Part shown: piece by piece, positions 1 to 9,283 of the stretch
How positions within the stretch are numbered: position 1 is the stretch's first letter
Layout: each line of letters begins with the position of its first letter
Source: Kitasatospora sp. GP82
Lineage (GTDB): Bacteria; Actinomycetota; Actinomycetes; Streptomycetales; Streptomycetaceae
Assembly (NCBI RefSeq): GCF_029892105.1
Contig: NZ_JARZAJ010000008.1
Span: 124,001-188,000, forward strand
Length of the DNA: 64,000 nucleotides
Direction: 5' to 3'
Translations under genes and position numbers: made by a program
Notes under the pieces: model-generated
Database searches by the model: none
What the model was told of the DNA's origin: nothing
The model's input: the letters and a program-made list of their open reading frames with translations, nothing else

Positions 1-1
1 G

Positions 2-508
2 AGCGTTCTGGCCGATCTTCGGTCCCGGCTCCTCACAGGCGCGGTCGGCCGACCGCTGCCCGAGGTGCCGGGTGCGCTGGAGGAGCTCCCGGCGGCTTTC
101 GAGCCGTCCGACCGCCCGACGGTCAGTGTGGTGCTCGCCACGCTGTTCGAGACTCTGGCCGAGCAGAACGAGGAGCGGATCATGCTGGCCGGCACGGCCA
201 ACCTGACGCGCTTCGGGCACGACTTCCCGCTCACCATCCAGCCGGTGCTGGAGGCGCTGGAGGAGCAGGTCGTCCTGCTCCGTCTGTTGGGTGAGACGGC
301 GGATGCGGGGATGACGGTCCGGATCGGCCACGAGAACGAGTACGAGGGGCTCAATTCCACCTCCGTCGTCTCGGTCGGTTACGGTTCCGGCGACCAGAGT
401 GTGGCAAAGCTCGGAGTGATCGGCCCGACCCGGATGGACTACCCGGGCACAATGGGGGCGGTGCGAGCGGTGGCACGGTACGTGGGTCAGATCCTGGCCG
501 AGTCGTAG
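2..508 (+). CDS. hrcA: Heat-inducible transcription repressor HrcA (3' part)
   Basis: The window opens inside this gene; the frame is open from base 2 to the TAG at 506-508, giving about 168 residues, roughly the second half of the usual 340-residue protein. The end matches the HrcA GAF-like and dimerisation region, including the segment [18 protein letters not shown]. HrcA represses class I heat-shock genes by binding CIRCE operators; no CIRCE site is visible here because the gene's own promoter lies outside. It is followed 72 bases later by dnaJ on the same strand, the standard actinobacterial hrcA-dnaJ arrangement, which supports co-transcription and the assignment. Confidence 0.93.
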   Translation, partial: SVLADLRSRLLTGAVGRPLPEVPGALEELPAAFEPSDRPTVSVVLATLFETLAEQNEERIMLAGTANLTRFGHDFPLTIQPVLEALEEQVVLLRLLGETADAGMTVRIGHENEYEGLNSTSVVSVGYGSGDQSVAKLGVIGPTRMDYPGTMGAVRAVARYVGQILAES

Positions 509-580
509 CAGAGCCCGCTGGTCGGACCAGCGGTGAGCAGTCGCAAGCACTTCTAAGAGGCGGAACAAGCGGAGCATTTG

Positions 581-1726
581 GTGGCCACGGACTACTACGC
601 GGTACTCGGCGTCCGACGGGATGCGGGGCAGGACGAGATCAAGAAGGCGTTCCGGCGCCTGGCACGCGAACTGCACCCGGACGTCAACCCGGACCCGAAG
701 ACTCAGGAGCGGTTCAAGGAGATCAACGCCGCCTACGAGGTGCTCTCCGACCCCGCCAAGCGGCAGGTCTACGACCTCGGTGGCGACCCGCTCTCGCCAA
801 ACGGCGGCGGCGGTGGCGCGGGCGGCTTCGGCGCGGGCGCGGCGGGTTTCGGCTTCTCCGACATCATGGACGCCTTCTTCGGTGCGGCCTCCGGCCAGCG
901 CGGCCCGCGCTCGCGGACACGGCGCGGCCAGGACGCCATGATCCGGCTGGAGATCACCCTGGAGGAGGCCGCTTTCGGCACCACCAAGGAACTCCAGGTC
1001 GACACCGCCGTCACCTGCACCACCTGCAGCGGCGAGGGCGCAGCCCCCGGAACCTCCGCCCAGACCTGTGACATGTGTCGCGGCAAGGGCGAGGTCTCCC
1101 AGGTCACCCGGTCCTTCCTGGGCCAGGTCATGACCTCCCGCCCCTGCCCGCAGTGCCAGGGCTTCGGCACGGTCGTCCCGACCCCGTGCCCCGAGTGCGC
1201 CGGTGACGGCCGGGTCCGCGCCCGCCGTACGCTCACCGTCAAGATCCCGGCCGGTGTCGACAACGGCACCCGGATCCAGCTGGCCGGCGAGGGCGAGGTC
1301 GGCCCCGGCGGCGGCCCCGCCGGCGACCTCTACGTCGAGATCGCCGAGACCAGCCACCCGACCTTCCAGCGGCGCGGGGACGACCTGCACTGCACCGTCA
1401 CCATCCCGATGACGGCCGCCGCGCTCGGCACCCAGGTGCCGCTGCAGACCCTGGACGGCCTGGAGGACGTGGACATCCGGCCCGGTACGCAGTCCGGCCA
1501 GTCCATTCCGCTGCACGGCCGGGGTGTGACGCATCTGCGCGGTGGCGGGCGGGGCGACCTGATAGTGCACGTCGAGGTGCAGACGCCCACCAAGCTCGAC
1601 CCCGAGCAGGAGGATCTGCTGCGGCGCCTCTCGGCGCTGCGCGGCGAGGAGCGGCCCTCCGGCCAGTTCGCGCCGGGCCAGCAGGGGCTGTTCTCCCGCC
1701 TGAAGGACGCTTTCAACGGCCGCTGA
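581..1726 (+). CDS. dnaJ: Chaperone DnaJ (second copy type, linked to hrcA)
   Basis: Type I J-domain co-chaperone of 381 residues that delivers substrates to DnaK and stimulates its ATPase. The J domain is at residues 1-70 with HPD in ELHPDVNPD, followed by a Gly/Phe-rich stretch, then four zinc-binding repeats (CTTCSGEG, CDMCRGKG, CPQCQGFG, CPECAGDG) at about 140-205 and the two beta-barrel substrate domains. I chose GTG at 581 because GGAG at 571-574 is six bases upstream; a TTG at 578 would leave too little room. There is no grpE or dnaK next to it, so this is the hrcA-linked dnaJ that many streptomycetes carry in addition to the dnaK operon copy. Confidence 0.95.
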   Translation: MATDYYAVLGVRRDAGQDEIKKAFRRLARELHPDVNPDPKTQERFKEINAAYEVLSDPAKRQVYDLGGDPLSPNGGGGGAGGFGAGAAGFGFSDIMDAFFGAASGQRGPRSRTRRGQDAMIRLEITLEEAAFGTTKELQVDTAVTCTTCSGEGAAPGTSAQTCDMCRGKGEVSQVTRSFLGQVMTSRPCPQCQGFGTVVPTPCPECAGDGRVRARRTLTVKIPAGVDNGTRIQLAGEGEVGPGGGPAGDLYVEIAETSHPTFQRRGDDLHCTVTIPMTAAALGTQVPLQTLDGLEDVDIRPGTQSGQSIPLHGRGVTHLRGGGRGDLIVHVEVQTPTKLDPEQEDLLRRLSALRGEERPSGQFAPGQQGLFSRLKDAFNGR

Positions 1727-1735
1727 GCCGTGATC

Positions 1736-1768
1736 GCCCGGTGCACCCCGTCACGGGGTGCACCGGGC
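1736..1768. terminator. Perfect 15-bp hairpin between dnaJ and rsmE
   Basis: Arms 1736-1750 and 1754-1768 are exact inverse complements with a 3-base loop. No T-tract follows, as is usual for actinobacterial terminators. It lies 10 bases after the dnaJ stop. Confidence 0.7.
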
Positions 1769-1805
1769 GCTGCCGTACCACCGCACTACTCCCAGGGAAT
1801 CTGCC

Positions 1806-2555
1806 ATGACCGCGCCCGTCTTCGTCGTCGAGACCGACCTGCTGGCCGGTGCCGCGCCCGGCGCGGTAGTCCGCCTCGACGGGCCCGAGGGGCGGCACGC
1901 CGTCGCCGTGAAGCGGCTGGAGACCGGCGAGACGGTGACGCTCGCGGACGGGCTCGGGCTCGGCGTGGACGGCACGGTCACGGCGGTGCACGGCAAGGAC
2001 GCACTGGAGGTGACGGTCGAGGCCGTCCGGCGCGAGCCCGAGCCCGCGCCCAGGATCGTGGTCGTCCAGGCGCTGCCCAAGGGCGACCGGGGTGAACTCG
2101 CCGTCGAGACCATGACCGAGGTCGGCGTGGACGTGGTGATCCCCTGGGCCGCCGCCCGCTGCATCACCCAGTGGAAGGGCGACCGCGGTGCCAAGGCCCT
2201 CGCCAAGTGGCGGGCCACCGCCAGGGAGGCCGGGAAGCAGTCCCGGCGGCTGCGCTTTCCCGAGGTCCGCGAGCTCATGACGACGCGTCAGCTGGCGCCA
2301 CTGCTCGGCCGGGCGGCGCTGGCCGCCGTCCTGCACGAGGAGGGCGCCGAACCGCTGGCGAGCGCGCCGCTGCCCGACAGCGGGGACATCGTCCTGATCG
2401 TCGGCCCCGAGGGCGGGGTCTCGCCGGACGAGCTGGCGGCCTTCGCCGAGGCCGGGGCGAAGCCGTACCGGCTGGGCCCGTCCGTGCTGCGCACCTCCAC
2501 CGCAGGGGTGGCGGCGGGTGCCCTGCTGCTGGGGCGCACCGGCCGCTGGTCCTGA
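1806..2555 (+). CDS. rsmE: 16S rRNA (uracil(1498)-N(3))-methyltransferase RsmE
   Basis: SAM-dependent SPOUT methyltransferase of 249 residues that makes m3U1498 in the small-subunit decoding region. The N-terminal PUA-like domain covers about residues 1-75. The C-terminal trefoil-knot shows the family signature: LIVGPEGGVSPDEL followed by LGPSVLRTSTAG, which form the SAM pocket and knot. ATG at 1806 is preceded by AGGGAA; an in-frame upstream ATG at 1758 falls inside the hairpin and is unlikely. The gene normally follows dnaJ in actinobacteria, as here. Confidence 0.95.
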   Translation: MTAPVFVVETDLLAGAAPGAVVRLDGPEGRHAVAVKRLETGETVTLADGLGLGVDGTVTAVHGKDALEVTVEAVRREPEPAPRIVVVQALPKGDRGELAVETMTEVGVDVVIPWAAARCITQWKGDRGAKALAKWRATAREAGKQSRRLRFPEVRELMTTRQLAPLLGRAALAAVLHEEGAEPLASAPLPDSGDIVLIVGPEGGVSPDELAAFAEAGAKPYRLGPSVLRTSTAGVAAGALLLGRTGRWS

Positions 2556-2780
2556 GGGCGCCCCGCCGGGAAGTTTGTGCACCCGATCAGCCCCGCGCCC
2601 CCGGGGCGTTGCCAGGTTGCCGTCCGAAGGCGGGTGCGGCGCTGGTGCCCTTTCGGTCTGTGCAGTTCCTTTCCGCCATGAGGCAATTGCCCGGGAGTCC
2701 GTCCGAAGGGGCTTGCCGCGCTTCGAAGTTGCCGGGTTCGCTTCGGAAGAAACCCGTCGCACGGGGAGGGGCCCCCTGCA

Positions 2781-2786
2781 TAGGGT
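2781..2786 (+). promoter_or_regulatory. Probable -10 element of the tricorn gene
   Basis: TAGGGT at 2781-2786 ends 7 bases before the GTG at 2794. This spacing is typical of streptomycete promoters that give a leaderless or nearly leaderless transcript. No clear -35 was seen. The stretch 2556-2780 upstream holds no convincing gene. Confidence 0.4.
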
Positions 2787-2793
2787 GGCGCCC

Positions 2794-5700
2794 GTGACCG
2801 ATGCTCAGAGCACCTCTGCAGGCGCCTATCTGCGCCATCCCCACCTCCACGGCGACCTCGTCACCTTCGTGGCCGAGGACGACGTCTGGCTCGCTCCGAT
2901 CGACGGTGGCCGGGCCTGGCGGCTGACGGCCGACCACTCTCCCGTCAGCCACCCCCGGTTCTCGCCGGACGGGCAGCACATCGCCTGGACGTCCGCCCGG
3001 GACGGCGCGCCCGAGATCCATGTCGCCCCCGCCGAGGGCGGCCAGGCCCGTCGGCTGACGTACTGGGGCAGCAGCCAGACCCTGCTGCGCGGCTGGACCG
3101 AGGACGGCCGCCCGGTGGCCGTCAGCAGTGCGGGCCAGGCGACCCTCCGCCGGACCTGGGCGTTCGCGATCCCGCTGGACGGGGGCGAGGCGACCCGCCT
3201 CCCGTACGGCCCGATCGGCGCGCTCGCCTTCGAGCCGGACGGCGAGCGGACGCTGATCGCCACCTCCTCCAACCGTGAGCCCGCCTGGTGGAAGCGCTAC
3301 CGGGGCGGCCGGGCAGGCAAGTTGTGGATCGGCGAGCAGGAGTTCTCGCGGGTGCACACCGAGCTGGACGGCAGTATCGACTCCCCGCTCTGGGTGGGTG
3401 GGCGGATCGCCTTCCTCTCCGACCACGAGGGTGTCGCGCAGCTGTACTCCAGCCTCCCGGACGGCGGCGACCTGCGCCGTCACAGCGAGGTCGCCCCTGG
3501 TGATCAGGGCTTCTACGCACGCAATGCCACCACGGACGGCACCCGGGTCATCTGGCACAGCGCAGGTGACCTGTGGCTGCTGGACGACCTGGAAGGCGCC
3601 GTGCCGCGCCGACTCGACATCCGGCTCGCCGGGCCGCGCCCCGGCCGCGCCCCGCAGCCCACCCCGGCCGTCGGGCAGCTGGAGACCGTCGCTCCCGACC
3701 GCACCGGACGGGCCAGCGCCGTGGTGGTGCGCGGCAGCGCACACTGGCTGACCCACCGTCAGGGGCCTTCCCGCGTGTTGGCCGAGGTCCCGGGCGTCCG
3801 AGCCCGCCTGGTCCGGGTGGTGCCGGGGGCGGACGGTGCGCAGGGTGCGCTCTGGGCCACCGACGCCGAGGGCGACGACGTGCTGGAGTACACCCCCGAC
3901 GTGCTCGGCGCCGAACGCCGCCGGCTGGCCGCCGGGCAGCTCGGCCGGGTCGACGACCTCGCCGTCTCCCCGGACGGCAGTCGGGCCGCGGTCGCCTCGC
4001 ACGACGGACGGGTGCTGCTGGTGACCCTGGCCGACGGCGCGGTGCACGAGCTGTCCCGCAGCGTGGACGGCGAGGCCACCGGTCTGGTCTTCGCCCCGGA
4101 CTCTCGCTGGCTGGCCTGGTCCCAGCCGGCTCTCGGTCCCATGGGGCTGCGGCAGATCATGCTCGCCGACCTGGCGGACCGTACCGTCAGCGAGGCCACC
4201 CCGCAGCGCTTCACGGACTACTCGCCGGCCTTCACGGCGGACGGCAGGCACCTGGCCTTCCTCTCCGTGCGCAACTTCGACCCGGTCTACGACGCGCACG
4301 TCTTCGACCTGTCCTTCCCGACCGGCTGCCGCCCCTACCTGATCACCCTTGCCGCCGACACCCCGTCGCCCTTCGGCCCGCAGCGCGCCGGGCGGGCGGT
4401 CGGCGGGGAGGAGGAGTCCAAGCAGGACGGTGCGAAGGACGGCGAGGACTCCGTGCCCGTCACCCGGGTCGACCTGGAGGGCATCGCCGGGCGGATCATC
4501 CCCTTCCCGGTCGAGGGCGGCAGCTTCGGCAGCCTGCAGGCGGCGAAGGACGGCGTGCTCTGGACCAGGCTGCCGCTGCTCGGTCAACTCGGCGACACCG
4601 CAGCCTCGTTGGAGGACGAGCAGCCGCGCGCGGTGCTGGAGCGCTTCGACTTCAAGAAGCTGCGCACCGAGCAACTGGTCGCCGAGCTGGACGGCTTCGC
4701 GGTGAGCGGCGACGGCAACCGGGTCGCCGTGCTGGACCAGGGCGGGCTGCGGACCGTTCCGGCCGACCACAAGGCGGGTGATGACGAGGATCTCGACGTG
4801 GACCTCGACCGGATCCGGGTCACCGTGGACCCGGCTGCCGAGTGGCGCCAGATGTTCGACGAGAACGGCCGCCTGATGCGCGACAACTTCTGGCGTGCGG
4901 ACCTGGGCGGCCACGACTGGGCCGGGACGCTGGAGCGCTACCGCCCGCTGGTGGACCGCTGCGGCTCCCACGACGACCTGGTGGACCTGCTCTGGGAGAC
5001 CATCGGCGAGTTGGGCACCTCGCACGCGTATGTGCTGCCGCCCGGGAGGGGCGCCCACGCGGCCCGCCGCCAAGGCCTGCTCGGCGCGGACCTGGTCAAG
5101 GACGGCGAGCTGTGGCGGGTGGGCCGGATCCTGCCCGGTGAGTCCTCGGACCCGCGCGCCCGCTCGCCGCTGACCGCACCCGGCGCTGCCGTCCGGGTCG
5201 GGGATGCGATCCTCGCCGTCAACGGCCGTCCGGTCGACCCGGTCACCGGACCGGCGCCGCTGCTCGCGGGCACCGCCGGTCAGCCGGTGGAGCTGACCGT
5301 GGCCGGGAAGGACGGCGCCGAGCGCTATCCGGTGGTCGTCCCGCTGGCCGAGGAGGAGCCGCTGCGCTACCACGACTGGGTGGCCGGGCGCCGCGCGGCC
5401 GTCCGGGAGCTGTCGCAGGGCCGGCTCGGCTATCTGCACCTCCCGGACATGCAGAGCCTCGGCTGGGCGCAGTTCCACCGGGACCTGCGGGTGGAGATGG
5501 CCAAGGAGGGCGTGATCGTCGACATCCGGGAGAACCGGGGCGGCCACACCTCCCAGCTGATCATCGAGAAGCTCAACCGGAAGATCATCGGTTGGGACGT
5601 CGCCCGGGACATCGCCACAGCGGGCTCATACCCGGACAATGCCCCGCGCGGTCCTGTGGTGGCCCTGGCGAACGAGATGTCGGGCTCGGACGGGGACATC

Positions 5701-6015
5701 GTCAACGCCGCCATCCAGGCCCTGGGGATCGGCCCCGTGGTCGGCACCCGCACCTGGGGCGGTGTGATCGGCATCGACGGCAAGTACCACCTGGTGGACG
5801 GCACCCTGGTCACCCAGCCCAAGTACGCCACCTGGATGGAGGGTTACGGCTGGGGACTGGAGAACCACGGGGTGGACCCGGACGTCGAGGTGCCGATGGC
5901 CCCGCACCACTGGGCCGCCGACGAGGACCCGCAGCTCGCCGAAGGCGTCCGGATCGCCCTCGCCACCCTCGCCGGGAACCCGGCCCGCACGGCTCCGCCG
6001 ATCCCGGAGCTGTAG
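2794..6015 (+). CDS. Tricorn protease homolog
   Basis: Large cytoplasmic serine protease of 1073 residues that trims peptides released by the proteasome or other proteases. Two beta-propellers occupy about residues 15-680 (repeated SPDG-type blades), then the C1 domain, a PDZ domain at about 770-860 and the C2 peptidase S41 domain. The catalytic residues are visible: S743-H744 in GTSHAY, nucleophile S965 in EMSGSDGD, and E1023 in GWGLENHGVD; the last two numbers match the archaeal enzyme. GTG at 2794 is chosen because the beta-propeller homology begins just after it and a -10 lies immediately upstream; the longer frame would overlap rsmE. A Lys/Asp/Glu-rich insert near 535-550 separates the propellers. 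Confidence 0.93.
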   Translation: MTDAQSTSAGAYLRHPHLHGDLVTFVAEDDVWLAPIDGGRAWRLTADHSPVSHPRFSPDGQHIAWTSARDGAPEIHVAPAEGGQARRLTYWGSSQTLLRGWTEDGRPVAVSSAGQATLRRTWAFAIPLDGGEATRLPYGPIGALAFEPDGERTLIATSSNREPAWWKRYRGGRAGKLWIGEQEFSRVHTELDGSIDSPLWVGGRIAFLSDHEGVAQLYSSLPDGGDLRRHSEVAPGDQGFYARNATTDGTRVIWHSAGDLWLLDDLEGAVPRRLDIRLAGPRPGRAPQPTPAVGQLETVAPDRTGRASAVVVRGSAHWLTHRQGPSRVLAEVPGVRARLVRVVPGADGAQGALWATDAEGDDVLEYTPDVLGAERRRLAAGQLGRVDDLAVSPDGSRAAVASHDGRVLLVTLADGAVHELSRSVDGEATGLVFAPDSRWLAWSQPALGPMGLRQIMLADLADRTVSEATPQRFTDYSPAFTADGRHLAFLSVRNFDPVYDAHVFDLSFPTGCRPYLITLAADTPSPFGPQRAGRAVGGEEESKQDGAKDGEDSVPVTRVDLEGIAGRIIPFPVEGGSFGSLQAAKDGVLWTRLPLLGQLGDTAASLEDEQPRAVLERFDFKKLRTEQLVAELDGFAVSGDGNRVAVLDQGGLRTVPADHKAGDDEDLDVDLDRIRVTVDPAAEWRQMFDENGRLMRDNFWRADLGGHDWAGTLERYRPLVDRCGSHDDLVDLLWETIGELGTSHAYVLPPGRGAHAARRQGLLGADLVKDGELWRVGRILPGESSDPRARSPLTAPGAAVRVGDAILAVNGRPVDPVTGPAPLLAGTAGQPVELTVAGKDGAERYPVVVPLAEEEPLRYHDWVAGRRAAVRELSQGRLGYLHLPDMQSLGWAQFHRDLRVEMAKEGVIVDIRENRGGHTSQLIIEKLNRKIIGWDVARDIATAGSYPDNAPRGPVVALANEMSGSDGDIVNAAIQALGIGPVVGTRTWGGVIGIDGKYHLVDGTLVTQPKYATWMEGYGWGLENHGVDPDVEVPMAPHHWAADEDPQLAEGVRIALATLAGNPARTAPPIPEL

Positions 6016-6053
6016 AGGCGGCCACGGGGGCGCGGGGCTCCGCCCGGTCGACC

Positions 6054-6087
6054 GGGCTGCATGGTCGGTCGGGCTGCATGGTCGGTC
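6054..6087. repeat. Two tandem copies of a 17-bp unit
   Basis: Unit GGGCTGCATGGTCGGTC at 6054-6070 and 6071-6087, exact. It sits in the loop of a long-range GC-rich inverted repeat (6027-6037 with 6093-6103) just after the tricorn stop, which probably serves as its terminator. Confidence 0.75.
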
Positions 6088-6124
6088 GGGTTCCCCGCGC
6101 CCCTGAGGGGTCGCCCGCCTGGGC

Positions 6125-6130
6125 TAGGCT
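6125..6130 (+). promoter_or_regulatory. Probable -10 element of the HIT-rnz pair
   Basis: TAGGCT at 6125-6130, about 50 bases upstream of the HIT gene start. It matches the common streptomycete -10 form; no convincing -35. Confidence 0.3.
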
Positions 6131-6181
6131 GCGGGCCGTAGTGATGACCGTTCAGCAACCGTTCAGTACGAGGAGAGCGAG

Positions 6182-6541
6182 ATGGCCGGCGAGCCGCAGC
6201 CCGACTGCCTGTTCTGCAAGATCGTGGCGGGCGAGATCCCGGCGACCGTGGTCCGGGAGACCGAACGTACCGTCGCCTTCAGGGACATCAGCCCGAAGGC
6301 CCCCACGCACGTCCTGGTCATCCCCAAGGTGCACTACCCGAACGCCGCCGCCCTGGCCGTCGCCGAGCCCCGGATCGCGGCCGAACTGCTCGCCGAGGCC
6401 GGTGAGGTCGCGGCGGACGAGAAGATCGTCGAGTCCGGCTACCGGCTGATCTTCAACAACGGTGCGGGCGCGGGCCAGACCATCTTCCACGCCCATGTCC
6501 ACGTGCTGGGCGGAAAGCCGATGAACGAGAACATGGTCTGA
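6182..6541 (+). CDS. HIT-family nucleotide hydrolase (HinT-like)
   Basis: Small cytoplasmic protein of 119 residues of the histidine triad superfamily, which cleaves nucleoside phosphoramidates and adenylated substrates. The start FCKIVAGEIPATVV and the C-terminal triad FHAHVHVLGG (His-x-His-x-His) are both clear; the middle His does the nucleophilic attack in this family. AGGAGAG lies just before the ATG. The stop is followed after three bases by the GTG of the RNase Z gene, so the two are co-transcribed. Substrate in vivo is not known from the sequence. Confidence 0.92.
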   Translation: MAGEPQPDCLFCKIVAGEIPATVVRETERTVAFRDISPKAPTHVLVIPKVHYPNAAALAVAEPRIAAELLAEAGEVAADEKIVESGYRLIFNNGAGAGQTIFHAHVHVLGGKPMNENMV

Positions 6542-6544
6542 CCC

Positions 6545-7462
6545 GTGTCACAGCGCGAACTCGTCGTCCTCGGCACTGCGAGCCAGGTGCCCACCAGGCA
6601 CCGCAACCACAACGGCTACCTGCTCCGCTGGGACGGCGAGGGCCTGCTGTTCGACCCCGGCGAGGGCACCCAGCGGCAGATGCTGCACGCCGGGGTCTCG
6701 GCCACCCAGATCACCCGGATCGGGGTGACCCACTTCCACGGCGACCACTGCCTGGGCCTGGCGGGGGTGATCCAGCGGATCAACCTGGACCGCGTCCCGC
6801 ACCCGGTGGACGCCTACTACCCGGCCAGCGGCGAGGTCTACTTCGAGCGGCTGCGGCACTCCACCGCCTACTACGAGACTGCCGAGCTGCGCCCCCGCCC
6901 GATCAGCGGTCCCGGGCCGCTCGAGGCCCCGGGCGCGCCCTTCGCGCTTGCGGCCCGCCGGCTCTCGCACCCGGTGGACTCCTTCGGCTACCGGCTCACC
7001 GAACCCGACAGCAGCCGGATGCTGCCCGAACGCCTGGCCGCCCTCGGCGTACGCGGCCCGGACGTCGGCCGGCTCCAGCGCGAGGGGTCGATCGAACTGG
7101 ACGGCCGCAGGATCACCCTGCCCGAGGTCAGCGAGCCGAGGCCGGGCCAGCACTTCGCCTTCGTGATGGACACCCGCCTGTGCGACGGGGTGTACGAGCT
7201 GGCCGAGACGGCCGACCTGCTGGTGATCGAGGCGACCTTCCTGGAGGCCGACGCCCACCTCGCCGAGGAGCACGGCCACCTCACCGCCGCCCAGGCCGCC
7301 AGGGTCGCCGCCGAGTCGGGCGTACGGACCCTCGTACTGACCCACTTCTCCCAGCGCTACCCCGACCTGGACGGGCACCTCGCCGAGGCCCGCGAGCACT
7401 TCGACGGCGAGCTGGTGATCGCCGAGGACCTGATGAGAGTGCCAGTGCCGCCGCGCGGATGA
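6545..7462 (+). CDS. rnz: Ribonuclease Z
   Basis: Metallo-beta-lactamase-fold endonuclease of 305 residues that removes the 3' trailer from tRNA precursors. The zinc motif HFHGDH is at residues 63-68, with DTR near 210 and the final zinc His in LTHFSQRY near 271. Length is normal for the family. It starts with GTG three bases after the HIT gene, so translation is probably coupled. The opening residues [16 protein letters not shown] match the conserved N-terminus of RNase Z. Confidence 0.93.
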   Translation: MSQRELVVLGTASQVPTRHRNHNGYLLRWDGEGLLFDPGEGTQRQMLHAGVSATQITRIGVTHFHGDHCLGLAGVIQRINLDRVPHPVDAYYPASGEVYFERLRHSTAYYETAELRPRPISGPGPLEAPGAPFALAARRLSHPVDSFGYRLTEPDSSRMLPERLAALGVRGPDVGRLQREGSIELDGRRITLPEVSEPRPGQHFAFVMDTRLCDGVYELAETADLLVIEATFLEADAHLAEEHGHLTAAQAARVAAESGVRTLVLTHFSQRYPDLDGHLAEAREHFDGELVIAEDLMRVPVPPRG

Positions 7463-7645
7463 CCGGCCGGCGGATTCGAAAAAGCGCTCGCATCGGCGGG
7501 CGATCTGCCCCAGCATCGAATACCGCCGACCACGGTGCCGCGCCGCCACGGCGAACACCTGCGCGGCGTACCCTGGTGACCCGGAGAGCCCGAGTGGCAC
7601 CCCACGAGACGACGGATGGGATGAGGCAGGCCGCAGCGCCGACCC

Positions 7646-8761
7646 ATGAGTGAGACTTCGCAGAACCCCACCAACGGACAGCAGCGCCCCGGCACGGCAA
7701 GCGCCCGGATCGTCATCCCTGAGCGGCACCCGATGGTCACCCTCCTCGGCGCCTCCGACTCCCTCCTGCGGGTGATCGAGCAGGGCTTTCCCGCCGCCGA
7801 CATCCACGTGCGCGGCAACGAGGTGACCGCGACCGGCGACCGCGCCGAGGTCGCCCTCGTCCAGCAGTTGTTCAACGAGATGATGCTGGTGCTGCGCACC
7901 GGCCAACCCCTGACGGAGGACGCTGTGGAGCGCTCCATCGCCATGCTCAGGAGCGCCGCCGAGAACCCGGCCCACCCGGCCCCGTCCGAGGTGTTCACGG
8001 CGAACATCCTGTCCAACCGGGGCCGCACCATCCGCCCCAAGACCCTCAACCAGCAGCGCTTCGTCGATGCGATCGACAAGCACACCATCGTCTTCGCGCT
8101 CGGTCCCGCCGGTACCGGCAAGACCTACCTCGCGATGGCCAAGGCCGTGAAGGCCCTGCAGGACAAGGAAGTCAACCGGATCATCCTGACCCGCCCGGCC
8201 GTCGAGGCCGGCGAGCGGCTCGGCTTCCTGCCCGGCACCCTCTACGAGAAGATCGACCCCTATCTGCGCCCGCTCTACGACGCGCTGCACGACATGATGG
8301 ACCCGGATTCCATCCCGCGCCTGATGGCCGCCGGGACCATCGAGGTCGCACCGCTCGCGTACATGCGCGGCCGCACCCTCAACGACGCCTTCATCATCCT
8401 GGACGAGGCCCAGAACACCTCGCCCGAGCAGATGAAGATGTTCCTCACCCGGCTGGGCTTCAACTCCCGCGTGGTCGTCACCGGCGACACCAGCCAGATC
8501 GACCTCCCGGGTGGCACCAGGAGCGGCCTCAAGGTCGTCCAGGAGATCCTGGAGGATGTACCCGACATCCACTTCTCCGTTCTGACCAGCACCGATGTGG
8601 TCCGCCACAAGCTGGTCGGCCGGATCGTGGACGCGTACGAGCGCTGGGACGCCCAGCAGGAGGCCGGGAGCGGCGCTCCGAGCCGTAAGCCCACCCAGCG
8701 GCGCACCGGAAAGACCGGCGCGGCCCGCGCACCCCGACAGTCCCATCGCACCGAAAGCTGA
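7646..8761 (+). CDS. PhoH family ATPase
   Basis: Predicted RNA-associated ATPase of 371 residues. A KH-like N-terminal region spans about residues 20-100, followed by the PhoH P-loop domain with Walker A GPAGTGKT near 155 and Walker [10 protein letters not shown] near 250. The C-terminal 40 residues are basic and low complexity. The next gene is ybeY, 14 bases downstream, the conserved phoH-ybeY pairing seen in most bacteria and consistent with a role in rRNA maturation or decay. The 183 bases before the ATG hold no gene; TACCCT near 7569 could be a -10. Confidence 0.93.
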   Translation: MSETSQNPTNGQQRPGTASARIVIPERHPMVTLLGASDSLLRVIEQGFPAADIHVRGNEVTATGDRAEVALVQQLFNEMMLVLRTGQPLTEDAVERSIAMLRSAAENPAHPAPSEVFTANILSNRGRTIRPKTLNQQRFVDAIDKHTIVFALGPAGTGKTYLAMAKAVKALQDKEVNRIILTRPAVEAGERLGFLPGTLYEKIDPYLRPLYDALHDMMDPDSIPRLMAAGTIEVAPLAYMRGRTLNDAFIILDEAQNTSPEQMKMFLTRLGFNSRVVVTGDTSQIDLPGGTRSGLKVVQEILEDVPDIHFSVLTSTDVVRHKLVGRIVDAYERWDAQQEAGSGAPSRKPTQRRTGKTGAARAPRQSHRTES

Positions 8762-8775
8762 GTACCAAGCCTTCC

Positions 8776-9270
8776 ATGTCGATCGACATCGCCAACGAGT
8801 CCGGCTGGGACGTCGATGAGGATTCCATCCTCGACGTCGCCCGATTCGCCCTCGACAAGATGCGGATCCACCCGCAGGCCGAGCTGTCCGTGATCCTGGT
8901 GGACAGTGCCGCCATGGAGGAGCTGCACATCCAGTGGATGGACCTGCCAGGTCCCACCGATGTGATGTCCTTCCCGATGGACGAGCTGCGCCCGGGGAAG
9001 GAGGGCGAGGAGCTGCCGCAGGGCCTGCTCGGTGACATCGTGCTCTGCCCGGAGGTCGCCCAGAAGCAGGGCCAGGCGGCGCCCTCCAAGCACTCCACGG
9101 ACGAGGAGCTCCAGCTGCTCACCGTCCACGGTGTGCTGCATGTGCTCGGCTACGACCACGAGGAGCCGGACGAGGAGCGCGAGATGTTCGCGCTGCAGAA
9201 GCGGATCCTGGACGACTGGCGGTCCGGCCGCGGTCTGGCGGGGATCTCCCCGGCGCCGACCACCCACTGA
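8776..9270 (+). CDS. ybeY: Endoribonuclease YbeY (rRNA maturation factor)
   Basis: Zinc-dependent RNase of 164 residues needed for 16S rRNA 3'-end processing and ribosome quality control. The metal motif [12 protein letters not shown] near residues 119-130 carries the three histidines. Upstream [10 protein letters not shown] is the conserved substrate-face motif. A stretch EGEELPQG at about 78-85 is a small insertion common in actinobacteria. The gene lies between phoH and the CBS protein, with the next start 13 bases on, so the three form an operon. Confidence 0.95.
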   Translation: MSIDIANESGWDVDEDSILDVARFALDKMRIHPQAELSVILVDSAAMEELHIQWMDLPGPTDVMSFPMDELRPGKEGEELPQGLLGDIVLCPEVAQKQGQAAPSKHSTDEELQLLTVHGVLHVLGYDHEEPDEEREMFALQKRILDDWRSGRGLAGISPAPTTH

Positions 9271-9283
9271 GGGTCGGCCCCCT

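Noticed and set aside
2587..5547. 986-residue minus-strand open frame
   Set aside because: It is antisense to the tricorn gene, in the frame that GC-rich coding sequence leaves open; composition is Gly/Arg/His-rich without any domain, and tricorn catalytic residues are intact on the other strand.
6548..8746. 732-residue minus-strand open frame
   Set aside because: Antisense shadow of rnz and phoH, both of which have full motifs.
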